Source: Muraenolepis orangiensis
Taxonomy: Eukaryota; Chordata; Actinopteri; Gadiformes; Muraenolepididae
Reading direction: 5' to 3'
NCBI GenBank assembly: GCA_027704905.1
Contig: JANIIK010000492.1
Location: 1 to 64,000 of the forward strand
Length of the DNA stretch: 64,000 nucleotides
The notes beneath the pieces were generated by a model that was given only the letters and a program-made list of their open reading frames with translations, did not search any database and was not told where the DNA came from. Shown one piece after another: positions 13,101 through 25,800 of the stretch (position 1 is its first letter; each line of letters starts with the position of its first letter). A program made the position numbers and the translations under genes.

Positions 13101-16100
13101 CCCACCCAGACTCACGGAGACCCACCCAGACCCACCCAGACCCACTGAGACCCACCCAGACCCACTGAGACCCACCCAGACTCACGGAGACCACCCAGAC
13201 CCACCCAGACCCACCCAGACCCACCAGACCCACGCAGACCCACTGAGACACACCCAGACCCACACAGACCCACCAAGACCCACCCAGACCCACCCAGACC
13301 CACCCAGATAAACAAAGACCCACCCAGACCCACGCAGACCCACCCAGACTCACGGAGACCCACCCATACCCACCCAGACCCACTGAGAACCACCCAGACC
13401 CACTGAGACCAATCCAGACCCACTGAGACCCACCCAGACCCACCCAGACCCACCCAGACCCACTGAGACCCACCCAGACTCACGGAGACCCACCCAGACC
13501 CACCCAGCCCCACCCAGACCCACCCACGCAGACCCACGCAGACCCACGCAGACCCACTGAGACACACCCAGACCAACCCAGACCCACCCAGACCCACGGA
13601 GACCCACCCAGACACACTGAGAACCACCCAGACCCACTGAGACCCACCCAGACCCAACGAGACCCACGGAGACCCACCCAGACCAACCCAGACCCACCCA
13701 GACCCACCCAGACCCACCCAGACCCACTGAGACCCAACCAGACCCACCCAGACCCACCCAGACCCACCCACACTCACGCAGACCCACGGAGACCCAACCA
13801 GACCCACGCAGACCCACTGAGACCCACCCAGACCCACTGAGACCCACCCAGACCCACCCAGACTCACGGAGACCCAGCCAGACCCACCCAGACTCACGGA
13901 GACCCACCCAGACCCACCCAGACCAACCCAGACCCACCCAGACCCACGCAGACCCACCCAGACTCACGGAGACCCACCCAGACTCACGGAGACCCACCCA
14001 GACCCACCCCGACCCACGCAGACCCACCCAGACTCACGGAGACCCACCCAGACCCACGCAGACCCACGCAGACCCACCTAGGCCCACCCAGACCCACTGA
14101 GAACCACCCAGACACACTGAGACCAATCCAGACCCACTGAGACCCACCCAGACCCACCCAGACCCACGCAGACCCACCCAGACTCACAGAGACCCACCCA
14201 GACCCACCCAGACCCACCCAGACCCACTGAGAACCACCCAGACCCACTGAGACCCACCCAGACTCACGGAGACCCACCCAGACCCACCCAGACCCACCCA
14301 GACCCACCGAGACCCACGCAGACCCACTGAGACACACCCAGACCCACCCAGACCCACCCAGACCCACACAGACCCACCAAGACCCACCCAGACCCACCCA
14401 GATAAACAAAGACCCACCCAGACCCACGCAGACCCACCCAGACTCACGGAGACCCACCCATACCCACCCAGACCCACTGAGAACCACCCAGACCCACTGA
14501 GACCAATCCAGACCCACTGAGACCCACCCAGACCCACCCAGACCCACCCAGACTCACGGAGACCCACCCAGACCCACGCAGACCCACCCAGACCCATCCA
14601 GACTCACAGAGACCCACCCAGACCCACGCAGACCCACCCATACCCACCCATACCCACCCAGACTCACGGAAACCCACCCAGACCCACGCAGACCCACCCA
14701 TACCCACTGAGACACACCCAGACCCACGCAGACCCACCCAGACCCACCCAGACCCACCGAGACCCGCCCAGACCCACCCAGACTCACGGAGACCCACCCA
14801 GACCAACCCAGACCCACTGAGACCCGCCCAGACCCACCCAGACTCACGGAGAGCCACCCAGACCAACGCAGACCCACTAAGACCCACCCAGACCCACCCA
14901 GACCCACCAAGACCCACTGAGACCCACCCAGACCCACTGAGACCCAACCAGACCCACCCAGACCCACCGAGACCCACTGAGAACCACCCAGACCCACTGA
15001 GACCCACCCAGACCCACCCAGACCCACCCAGACTCACAGAGACCCACCCAGACCCACCCAGACCCACTGAGACCAACCCAGACCCACTGAGACCAACCCA
15101 GACCCACTGAGACCACCCAGACCCCAGACCCACCCAGACTCACGTAGACCCACCCAGACCCACACAGACCCACTGAGACCCACCCAGACCCACTGAGACC
15201 CACCCAGACCCACCCAGACTCACGGAGACCCAGCCAGACCCACCCAGACTCACGGAGACCCACCCAGACCCACCCAGACCAACCCAGACCCACCCAGACC
15301 CACGCAGACCCACCCAGACTCACGGATACCCACCCAGACCCACACAGCCCCACCCAGACCCACCCAGACCCACTGAGACCAATCCAGACCCACTGAGACC
15401 CACCCAGACCCACCCAGACCCACGCAGACCCACTGAGACCCACCCAGACCCACCCAGACCCACCCAGACCTCACCCAGACCCACCCAGACCCACTGTGAC
15501 CCACCCAGACCCACCCAGACCCACTGAGACTCACCCAGACTCTCGGAGACCCACGGAGACCCACGGAGACCCACCCAGACCCACCGAGACCCACGCAGAC
15601 CCACGCAGACCCACTGAGACACACCCAGACCCACCCAGACCCACCCAGTCTCACGGAGACCCACCCAGACCCACGCAGACCCACCGAGACCCACTGAGAC
15701 CCACTGAGAACCACCCAGACCCACTGAGACCCACCCAGACCCACCCAGACCCACCGAGACACACTGAGACCCACTGAGAACCACTGAGACCCACCCAGAC
15801 CCACCCAGACCCACCGAGACCCACTGAGACCCACTGAGAACCACCCAGACCCACTGAGACCCCCCCAGACCCACCCAGACCCACTGAGACCCAACCAGAC
15901 CCACCCAGACCCACCCAGACCCACCCAGACCCACCCAGACCCATGGAGGGAGACCCACGGAGACCCACCCAGACCCACCCAGACCCACTGAGACCCACCC
16001 AGACCCACTGAGACCCACCCAGACCGACCCAGACCCACCGAGACCCACATAGACCCACTGAGAACCACCCAGACCCACTGAGACCCACCCAGACCCACCG

Positions 16101-16296
16101 AGACCCACTGAGACCCACTATGAACCACCCAGACCCAATGAGACCCACCCATACCCACCCAGACACACTGAGTACCACCCAGACCCACTGAGACCAATCC
16201 AGACCCACCGAGACCCACCCAGACCCACCCAGACCCACGCAGACCCACGCAGACCCACCCAGAACCACGCAGACCCACCCAGACCCACCCAGACCC
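10151..16296. repeat. Decamer tandem array, block 2
   Basis: C-rich decamers on the + strand again, with no 353-bp units. Rare variants reveal higher-order copies. GGAGGGAGACCCTCGGAG occurs near 11,090 and 12,100. CTGAAACCAACCCAGACTC occurs near 10,586 and 11,620. CCCGCCCAGACCC with the following AGAGCCACCCAGACCAACG occurs near 12,551 and 14,763. AGATAAACAAAGACCC occurs near 13,307 and 14,400. No gene is visible. Confidence 0.95.
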
Positions 16297-17296
16297 NNNN
16301 NNNNNNNNNNNNNNNNNNNNNNNNNNNNNNNNNNNNNNNNNNNNNNNNNNNNNNNNNNNNNNNNNNNNNNNNNNNNNNNNNNNNNNNNNNNNNNNNNNNN
16401 NNNNNNNNNNNNNNNNNNNNNNNNNNNNNNNNNNNNNNNNNNNNNNNNNNNNNNNNNNNNNNNNNNNNNNNNNNNNNNNNNNNNNNNNNNNNNNNNNNNN
16501 NNNNNNNNNNNNNNNNNNNNNNNNNNNNNNNNNNNNNNNNNNNNNNNNNNNNNNNNNNNNNNNNNNNNNNNNNNNNNNNNNNNNNNNNNNNNNNNNNNNN
16601 NNNNNNNNNNNNNNNNNNNNNNNNNNNNNNNNNNNNNNNNNNNNNNNNNNNNNNNNNNNNNNNNNNNNNNNNNNNNNNNNNNNNNNNNNNNNNNNNNNNN
16701 NNNNNNNNNNNNNNNNNNNNNNNNNNNNNNNNNNNNNNNNNNNNNNNNNNNNNNNNNNNNNNNNNNNNNNNNNNNNNNNNNNNNNNNNNNNNNNNNNNNN
16801 NNNNNNNNNNNNNNNNNNNNNNNNNNNNNNNNNNNNNNNNNNNNNNNNNNNNNNNNNNNNNNNNNNNNNNNNNNNNNNNNNNNNNNNNNNNNNNNNNNNN
16901 NNNNNNNNNNNNNNNNNNNNNNNNNNNNNNNNNNNNNNNNNNNNNNNNNNNNNNNNNNNNNNNNNNNNNNNNNNNNNNNNNNNNNNNNNNNNNNNNNNNN
17001 NNNNNNNNNNNNNNNNNNNNNNNNNNNNNNNNNNNNNNNNNNNNNNNNNNNNNNNNNNNNNNNNNNNNNNNNNNNNNNNNNNNNNNNNNNNNNNNNNNNN
17101 NNNNNNNNNNNNNNNNNNNNNNNNNNNNNNNNNNNNNNNNNNNNNNNNNNNNNNNNNNNNNNNNNNNNNNNNNNNNNNNNNNNNNNNNNNNNNNNNNNNN
17201 NNNNNNNNNNNNNNNNNNNNNNNNNNNNNNNNNNNNNNNNNNNNNNNNNNNNNNNNNNNNNNNNNNNNNNNNNNNNNNNNNNNNNNNNNNNNNNNN
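16297..17296. other. Assembly gap, 1,000 N
   Basis: Exactly 1,000 N with decamer repeats on both sides. The round number suggests a placeholder of unknown true size. Confidence 0.99.
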
Positions 17297-20200
17297 CACC
17301 CAGACCCACCCAGACCCACCCAGACCCACCCAGACCCACCCAGACACACCCAGACTCACGGAGACCCACCCAGACCCACGCAGACCCACCAAGACCCACC
17401 CAGACCCATCCAGACCCACGGAGACCAACCAGACACACTGAGACCACCCAGACCCACTGAGACCCACCCAGACTCACTGAGACCCACCCAGACCCACCCA
17501 GACCCACCCAGACCCACCGAGACCACGCAGACCCACGCAGACCCACTGAGACCACACCCAGACCCACCCAGACACACCCAGACTCACGGAGACCCACCCA
17601 GACCCACGCAGACCCACGGAGACCCACCCAGACCAACCCAGACCAACCCAGACCCACTGAGACCCACCAAGACCCACTGAGAACCACTGAGACCCACCCA
17701 GACCAACCCAGACTCACGGAGACCCACCCAGACCCACCCAGACTCACTGAGACCAACCCAGACCCACTGAGACCCACACAGACCCACTGAGACCCACCCA
17801 GACCCACCCAGACTCACAAAGACCCAGCCAGACCCACCCAGACTCACGGAGACCCACCCAGACCCACCCAGACCCACGCAGACCCACCCAGACCCACTGA
17901 GAACCACCCAGACCCACTGAGACCAATCCAGACCCACTGAGACCCACCCAGACCCACCCAAACCCACCCAGACCCACCCAGACCCACCCAGACACACTGA
18001 GAACCACCCAGACCCACTGAGAACCACCCAGACTCACTGAGACCCACCGAGACCCACGGAGACCCACCCAGACCAACCCAGACCCACTGAGACCCACCCA
18101 GACCCACCCAGACCCACGCTGACCCACCCAGACCCACCCAGATCCACCCAGACCCACCCAGACCCACGGAGGAGACCAACGGAGACCCACCCAGACCCAC
18201 CCAGACCCACCCAGACCCACGGAGAACCAACAAAGACCCAGCCAGACCCACCCAGACTCACGAGACCCACCCAGACCCACCCAGACCCACCCAGACCCAC
18301 GCAGACCCACCCAGACCCACTGAGAACCACCCAGACCCACTGAGACCAATCCAGACCCACTGAGACCCACCCAGATCCACCCAAACCCACCCAGACCCAC
18401 CCAGACCCACCCAGACACACTGAGAACCACCCAGACCCACTGAGAACCACCCAGACTCACTGAGACCCACCGAGACGCACGGAGACCCACCCAGACCAAC
18501 CCAGACCCACGCAGACTCACCCAGACCCACCCAGACCCACTGAGACCAACCCAGACCCACTGAGACCCACCCAGAACCACTGAGACCCACCCAGACCCAC
18601 CCAGACTCACGGAGACCCACCCAGACCCACACAGACCCACCAAGACCCACCCAGACATACCAGACCCACCCAGACCCACCCAGACCCACTGAAACCCACC
18701 CAGACCCACCCAGACCCACTGAGACCCACCCAGACTCACGGAGACCCACCCAGACCCACCCAGACCCACCCAAACCCACCGAGACCGACGCAGACCCACG
18801 CAGACCCACTGAGACACACCCAGACCCACCCAGACCCACCCAGACCCACCCAGACCCACCCAGACACACCCAGACTCACGGAGACCCACCCAGACCCACG
18901 CAGACCCACCAAGACCCACCCAGACCCATCCAGACCCACGGAGACCAACCAAGACACACTGAGAACCACCCAGACCCACTGAGACCCACCCAGACTCACT
19001 GAGACCCACCCAGACCCACCCAGACCCACCCAAACCCACCGAGACCGACGCAGACCCACGCAGACCCACTGAGACACACCCAGACCCACCCAGACACACC
19101 CAGACTCACGGAGACCCACCCAGACCCACGCAGACCCACGGAGACCCACCCAGACCAACCCAGACCAACCCAGACCCACTGAGACCCACCAAGACCCACT
19201 GAGAACCACTGAGACCCACCCAGACCAACCCAGACTCACGGAGACCCACCCAGACCCACCCAGACTCACTGAGACCAACCCAGACCCACTGAGACCCACA
19301 CAGACCCACTGAGACCCACCCAGACCCACCCAGACTCACAAAGACCCAGCCAGACCCACCCAGACTCACGGAGACCCACCCAGACCCACCCAGACCCACC
19401 CAGACCCACGCAGACCCACCCAGACCCACTGAGAACCACCCAGACCCACTGAGACCAATCCAGACCCACTGAGACCCACCCAGATCCACCCAACCCACCC
19501 AGACCCACCCAGACCCACCCAGACACACTGAGAACCACCCAGACCCACTGAGAACCACCCAGACTCACTGAGACCCACCGAGACCCACGGAGACCCACCC
19601 AGACCAACCCAGACCCACTGAGACCCACCCAGACCCACCCAGACCCACGCTGACCCACCCAGTCCCACCCAGATCCACCCAGACCCACCCAGACCCACGG
19701 AGGGAGACCAACGGAGACCCATCCAGACCCACCCAGACCCACCCAGACCCACGGAGGGAGACCAACAAAGACCCAGCCAGACCCACCCAGACTCACGGAG
19801 ACCCACCCAGACCCACCCAGACCCACCCAGACCCACGCAGACCCACCCAGACCCACTGAGAACCACCCAGACCCACTGAGACCAATCCAGACCCACTGAG
19901 ACCCACCCAGATCCACCCAAACCCACCCAGACCCACCCAGACCCACCCAGACACACTGAGAACCACCCAGACCCACTGAGAACCACCCAGACTCACTGAG
20001 ACCCACCGAGACCCACGGAGACCCACCCAGACCAACCCAGACCCACTGAGACCCACCCAGACCCACCCAGACCCACGCTGACCCACCCAGTCCCACCCAG
20101 ATCCACCCAGACCCACGGAGGGAGACCAACGGAGACCCACCCAGACCCACCCAGACCCACCCAGACCCACGGAGACCCACAAAGACCCACTGAGTCCCAC

Positions 20201-21759
20201 CCAGACCCACCCAGACCCACCCAGATCCACCCAGACCCACCCAGACCCACGGAGACCCACCCAAACCCACCCAGACCCACGCAGACCCACCAAGACCCAC
20301 CCAGACCCACCCAGACCCACGGAGACCAACCAAGACACACTGAGAACTACCCAGACCCACTGAGACCCACTCAGACCCACCGAGACCCACGGAGACCCAC
20401 CCAGACCAACCCAGACCAACCCAGACACACTGAGACCCACCCAGACCCACCCAGACCCACCCAGACCCACTGAGAACCACTGAGACCCACCCAGACCCAC
20501 CCAGACTCACGGAGACCCACCCAGACTCACAAAGACCCAGCCAGACCCACCCAGACTCACGGAGACCCACCCAGACCCACCCAGACCAACCCAGACCCAC
20601 CCAGACCCACGCAGACCCACCCAGACTCACGGAGACCCACCCAGACCCACGCAGACCCACCCAGACCCACTGAGAACCACCCAGACCCACTGAGACCAAT
20701 CCAGACCCACTGAGACCCACCCAGACCCACCCAAACCCACCCAGACCCACCCAGACCCACCCAGACACACTGAGAACCACCCAGACCCACTGAGAACCAC
20801 CCAGACTCACTGAGACCCACGGAGACCCACGGAGACCCACCCAGACCAACCCAGACCCACTGAGACCCACCCAGACCCACCCAGACCCACGCTGACCCAC
20901 CCAGACCCACCCAGATCCACCCAGACCCACCCAGACCCACGGAGGGAGACCAACGGAGACCCACCCAGACCCACCCAGACCCACGGAGACCCACCCAGAC
21001 CCACTGAGACCCACCCAGACCCACTGAGACCCACCCAGACCCACCCAGATCCACCCAGACCCACCCAGACCCACGGAGACCCACCCAAACCCACCCAGAC
21101 CCACCCAGACCCACGCAGACCCACCAAGACCCACCCAGACCCACCCAGACCCACGGAGACCAACCAAGACACACTGAGAACCACCCAGACGCACTGAGAC
21201 CCACCCAGACCCACCCAGACCCACCGAGACCCACCCAGACAAACCCAGACCAACCCAGACCCACTGAGAACAACTGAGACCCACCCAGACCCACGGAGAC
21301 CCACCCAGACCCACCCAGACCCACGCAGACCCACCCAGACTCACGGAGACCCACCCAGACCCACGCAGACCCACCCAGACCCACTGAGAACCACCCAGAC
21401 CCACTGAGACCCAATCCAGACCCACTGAGACCCACCCAGACCCACCCAGACACACTGAGTACCACCCAGACCCACTGAGAACCACCCAGACTCACTGAGA
21501 CCCACGGAGACCCACGGAGACCCACCCAGACCAACCCAGACCCACTGAGACCCACCCAGACCCACCCAGACCCACGCTGACCCACCCAGACCCACCCAGA
21601 TCCACCCAGACCCACCCAGACCCACGGAGGGAGACCAACGGAGACCCACCCAGACCCACCCAGACCCACGGAGACCCACCCAGACCCACTGAGACCCACC
21701 CAGACCCACCCAGATCCACCCAGACCCACCCAGACCCACGGAGACCCACCCAAACCCAC
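17297..21759. repeat. Decamer tandem array, block 3
   Basis: Continuation of the array up to the BEL/Pao insertion. Higher-order copies are marked by CACGCTGACCCACCCAG (near 18,116, 19,645, 20,075, 20,888 and 21,575) and by ACGGAGGGAGACCAACGG (near 19,700, 20,116, 20,940 and 21,625, with a shorter form near 18,170). No gene is visible. Confidence 0.95.
21755..21759. repeat. Target-site duplication CCCAC, left
   Basis: CCCAC directly precedes the 5' LTR and is repeated at 28,985-28,989 directly after the 3' LTR. Five bases is usual for BEL/Pao. The host array is full of CCCAC, so the match alone is weak; the clean LTR borders support it. Confidence 0.75.
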
Positions 21760-22174
21760 TGTAGAAGCCATTTCACTGTTTAGTATAATTATTAGTTGTA
21801 GCTTATTATTGTATTTGATTATTGTATTTGCTTATAAGTATCAGGAGTTATTGTTTCCATATGTTGTTTATTATTTTGGTCACTAGGGGGACTTCACACA
21901 GGTAGACCTCACTCATAGGTATTTAGGTAGGCTGCTAATGGGGTTATGGAGTGCACCTGGTGGACATACGGTTTTTACCATCTCGTAGTAACATCTCAGT
22001 CAGCTGCTTGAACATGGAATTGTTTGCCTGATCTACTTGGAATAAACGAACAACAAAACGTGAGAATCCTTGTGGACAGTGAAACTTCTTTGCCAGCATA
22101 CATGATGCGTAAGATCTTTGTTCTAATGGTGCGCCAAGTATTGGCTTTATAGTTACAAGTAATTAGCCAATACA
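21760..22174 (+). repeat. 5' LTR of BEL/Pao element
   Basis: 415 bp, starting TGTAGAAGCC and ending CCAATACA, with 4-bp inverted ends TGTA/TACA. A possible start-site motif TCAGT lies at 21,996-22,000 and a weak TATA-like TATTTAG at 21,920-21,926. The polyadenylation signal AATAAA is at 22,041. The segment ACGGTTTTTAC (21,968-21,978) is complementary to the sequence just after the LTR. Confidence 0.95.
22041..22046 (+). promoter_or_regulatory. LTR polyadenylation signal AATAAA (5' LTR copy)
   Basis: A canonical AATAAA followed about 20-30 bases later by the GT-rich CTTGTGGACAG. In the 3' LTR copy (28,851-28,856) this would direct 3' end formation and set the R/U5 border near 22,065-22,075. 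Confidence 0.6.
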
Positions 22175-22822
22175 TTAAGTAAAAACCGTGTCCTGGGAAC
22201 ATCAGACTTCAAGACAAGAAGCTGTTTTTTTGTGCATGAAGATTCGTTCTAATGGACTAACTAACATTGGATTAATGTTCGCGTGGACGCTTTCACGGAC
22301 ATTCGAAGCCCAGCCAAAAGCCTGCACGGATGCAACAAACGAACAACAAGACGTGGTAAATTCAAGAACATTGACTGTAGAGCTGTATTGGAAAACTGCG
22401 AAACTATTGGAGTTGATAGTTGCGTTTTTCTTGCTACGCGCATAGTTGTTTGGTGTTCGTGTTTTGGCCATGTAGGCTTGGGAGTTTGAATTTCTCCACG
22501 TTGACTTTCCACTGGCCTCTAATTGGTGAGACCAATGTTTGGCGTGTGGCAACAGTGTCAACAGCGCCTTTGATGTGCAAATTGATCGGACTGAATGTTT
22601 ATTGACAACTATTGGAGTTGTTTTTTTGACGGTCATGTTGTCACTGCGCGCGTTTGCCTGGTGATAATTCAAAGCTCTATAGGGGAGACCTAAGTTTATC
22701 AATCCAATGTGCGCTCTTTTCTTTGCATTTGCTCATTTGTATTGTCACATGAAATATCAACCAAAGCTCCATATACTTGCATTATTTTATGCATGATTGT
22801 GTGTTAAAAGGAAAATAACACA
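22175..22822 (+). other. BEL/Pao untranslated leader
   Basis: 648 bp between the 5' LTR and the gag-pol start, presumably holding the primer site and packaging signals. A splice-donor-like TTG/GTGAGA lies at 22,526. Frames on the opposite strand (for example 22,202-22,702) overlap it but show no recognisable domain and are treated as chance. Confidence 0.75.
22179..22189 (+). promoter_or_regulatory. Candidate primer-binding site, complementary to own LTR
   Basis: GTAAAAACCGT begins four bases after the LTR end and is the exact reverse complement of 21,968-21,978 in the LTR. In Tf1 and sushi-type elements the first ~11 bases of the transcript fold back onto such a site and prime minus-strand synthesis. 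If transcription starts at 21,968 this would be the same arrangement. A TGG-starting alternative for a tRNA primer (from 22,194) lies 19 bases from the LTR, farther than usual. The sequence pairing is seen; the function is inferred. Confidence 0.4.
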
Positions 22823-25800
22823 ATGTCTCAGGTCACTAAGGATAAAAATGAGAGTGCTCCATTGCCTGAAAAAAGGGTTCCAAAATTGTCTGAAAAGGGT
22901 CTGGCCTCCTTTATTGAAAAGTGTCAGAAAGAAAGGCAAGCGAAATGGAAAAAAGCAAGTGCTTCAATGGAAAACCTTAAACTGCTTATGGATTCCAATG
23001 AAAATGTCACTGAAGTGCAATCTGAGTTGGTCATTATGAACAAGTGCTTTGAGGAAGCCCAGAAAAATCATGATTCATTTATGAAATTGAACTTGCCTGA
23101 AGATCAAGCTGCTTTACAATGTCAGTGGTTTGAAAACAAAACAGCACTGCACTGTGGGTTTGCAGAAGATGTAAAGAGGTGGCTCTCTGACGCTGGACAA
23201 CCATATGTAGATACAGATGATGGACAGCCAGTCCCTGATGATGTCAGACCAGGTGACAGTGCTTCTAACATGAGTGTTGCATGTTCCAGACTAAGTCGGA
23301 GTGCTATCTCCGGATCACGTGTCTCTACAACATCTTCACGAGCAGAACGGATCAAAGCTGAAGCTGAGAAGGCAGCTCTCCTGGAACGTGTCGCTGCTCT
23401 ACAGAAAATACATTTAATAGAGGCACAAGAGGAACAACTGAGGAGACAAAAGGAACAACTAGCATTGGAGACAGAGTTGGCAGTATTCAATGCAAAACTC
23501 AGTGTTTTTAAGGAAAATTCATCACGGCATAGCTCCAGAGTGTCACATCATGGAAGGGACTCTAATGTTGAAAGGGCCCAAGGTCCCATCACAAGTATGC
23601 TCAACCCTGGTGCTGCCACCTACAGACCAAAGGAAAGGACAAAAGTTTGGATTAATGATTGCTCAACAGCACCCCCACTGGTTGTTCGTCCAAAGGACAG
23701 GACACAGATAGGAACTTCACAATCAGAAAGGGCCAATACCAAGACTCAATCATTTCCAATCTATGACAATCCTTTCATGGTTCAGAAACAGCCAAAAGCA
23801 AATCCTGTGAGACATGACACTCAGATGATGCCCATGGTTCACATCCAAGCACAAGGGAATTCTGTGCGGCATGGTCAATCTCAAACTCAAGTATTGAGGG
23901 ATGTGGGTCAAAATGATATTGTTGGTATTATGCAAAGGCAAAATGACATTACAACTTTATTGGTTCAACAAAATCTTGCCTCTGCTCTTCCAGCAAGACA
24001 AATTCCTGTGTTTGATGGAGACCCCCTCCAATACCATGCTTTTATGCGAGCATTTCAGAATGGAGTCGAAGAAAAATCCAACAACTACAGTGACTGTTTG
24101 CACTTTTTGGAACAGTACACTAAGGGTCCGCCAAAGGAGATAGTGCACAGCTGCCAGCATCTGCCTCCTGAGCAAGGATACCAAAGGGCTAAAGATCTTC
24201 TCATTGAGCACTTTGGTAATGAGTATAACATCAGCGCTGCTTACATGGATAAAGCTTTTAGCTGGACACCAATCAAAAGAGAAGATGTCAAGGCACTACA
24301 GGCGTTTGCTTTGTTCCTCCGTGGATGTTGCAATGCAACAGAGCAGATCCAGCATATGAGGGACTTGGATATACCGTCCAACATGAGGAACATAGTGTTG
24401 AAGTTGCCCTATGGGCTCCGGGAAAAGTGGAGAAGCACTGCATGTGACTGCATGAGCTCTGGTACATTCTGTACAGAAAGCCTGGTTCAACGATTGAACG
24501 TGAAGAAACGGAGTACCAACTTTATGTTGCGGACGTTGGGACAGGAAAAAACGATTGCCAGTCATATTGTTTCTGGACTAGAGGTGTCAGGATTGGACAA
24601 CGATGATTTCATTGACTTACCTGATGTTGTTACCCAAAGATGCATGCCTGTTTCCCAGCACAACATCCCCAGGCAAGATGATGTGGATCAATGGCCATAT
24701 CTCAATTGTGTCAAGCTCCATCAAATTGACTCTGACATTGACCTTCTCATTGGAACTAATGCATCAAAGGTAATAGAACCATGGGAACTCATTAACAGTC
24801 AAGAAGATGGGCCCTATGCTGTAAGGACTAAAGTGGGATGGGTGCTTAATGGCCCACTTCGAGCTGGCAACGACAGCAGGAGCAAGAGTGGCAACTCCAT
24901 AACTGCCAATCGAATATCTCTAGTTCAACTAGAAGAGATGATGGTTCAGCAGTACAATCATGACTTCAATGAGAAGACTTCAGAGGAACAAGCTGAAATG
25001 TCAAGAGAAGACCTCAAGTTCATGAACATTATGCACAGCTCCTCAGTGTTGAAAGATGGTCATTACTCCTTGGACCTACCTTTCAGGAGTGAAAATTCCA
25101 TCTTGCCAAACAATCGTTGCATTGCAGAACAGCGCCTCATGAGCCTGAAGAGGAAGTTTGGAAAGAATCAAGTCTTTCGAGAGGAGTATGTAGCTTTTCT
25201 CAGTGATGTAATTGATCAAGGCTATGCTGAGGTTGTGCCAGAGGATCAGTTGAACCAAGAGGATGGAAAACAGTGGTATATTCCACATCATGGAGTTTAT
25301 CATCCTAGAAAAGGAAAGTTAAGAGTTGTGTTCGACTGCGGAGCAGTGTACAAGGGGACGTCAATCAACTGTAAACTTCTGCAGGGACCAGATCTTACAA
25401 ACTCCCTGGTTGGAGTTCTTCTCCGATTCCGACAGGAACCTGTTGCACTGATGGCTGACATTCAGGCCATGTTCCATCAGGTCAAAGTGTCAGAAAAGGA
25501 CATCAATTTCCTTCGGTTTCTGTGGTGGCCTCACGGAAATACAGAACACACTCCAGTTGAATATCGGATGACTGTACATCTGTTTGGAGCTGTGTCATCG
25601 CCAAGCTGTGCGAATTATGCACTGAGGAAAACCGCAGATGATAATGCAGGTCAGTTTCCATCAGAAGTGGTCGCTACAGTCAAGAACAATTTCTATGTCG
25701 ATGACTGTCTGAAGTCCTTGCCTTCTGAGGAGGAAGCAATACAGATGGTGAAGAACCTCACTACGCTCTGCAGGAAAGGGGGATTCAATCTCTCCAAGTG

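Noticed and set aside
22194..22207. tRNA-type primer site starting TGGGAACATC
   Set aside because: It begins 19 bases after the LTR, farther than usual, and I could not match it to a tRNA 3' end from memory. Kept only as an alternative to the self-priming site.
22202..22702. 166-codon minus-strand frame in the BEL leader
   Set aside because: It lies antisense in the untranslated leader, overlaps the primer region, and shows no recognisable domain.
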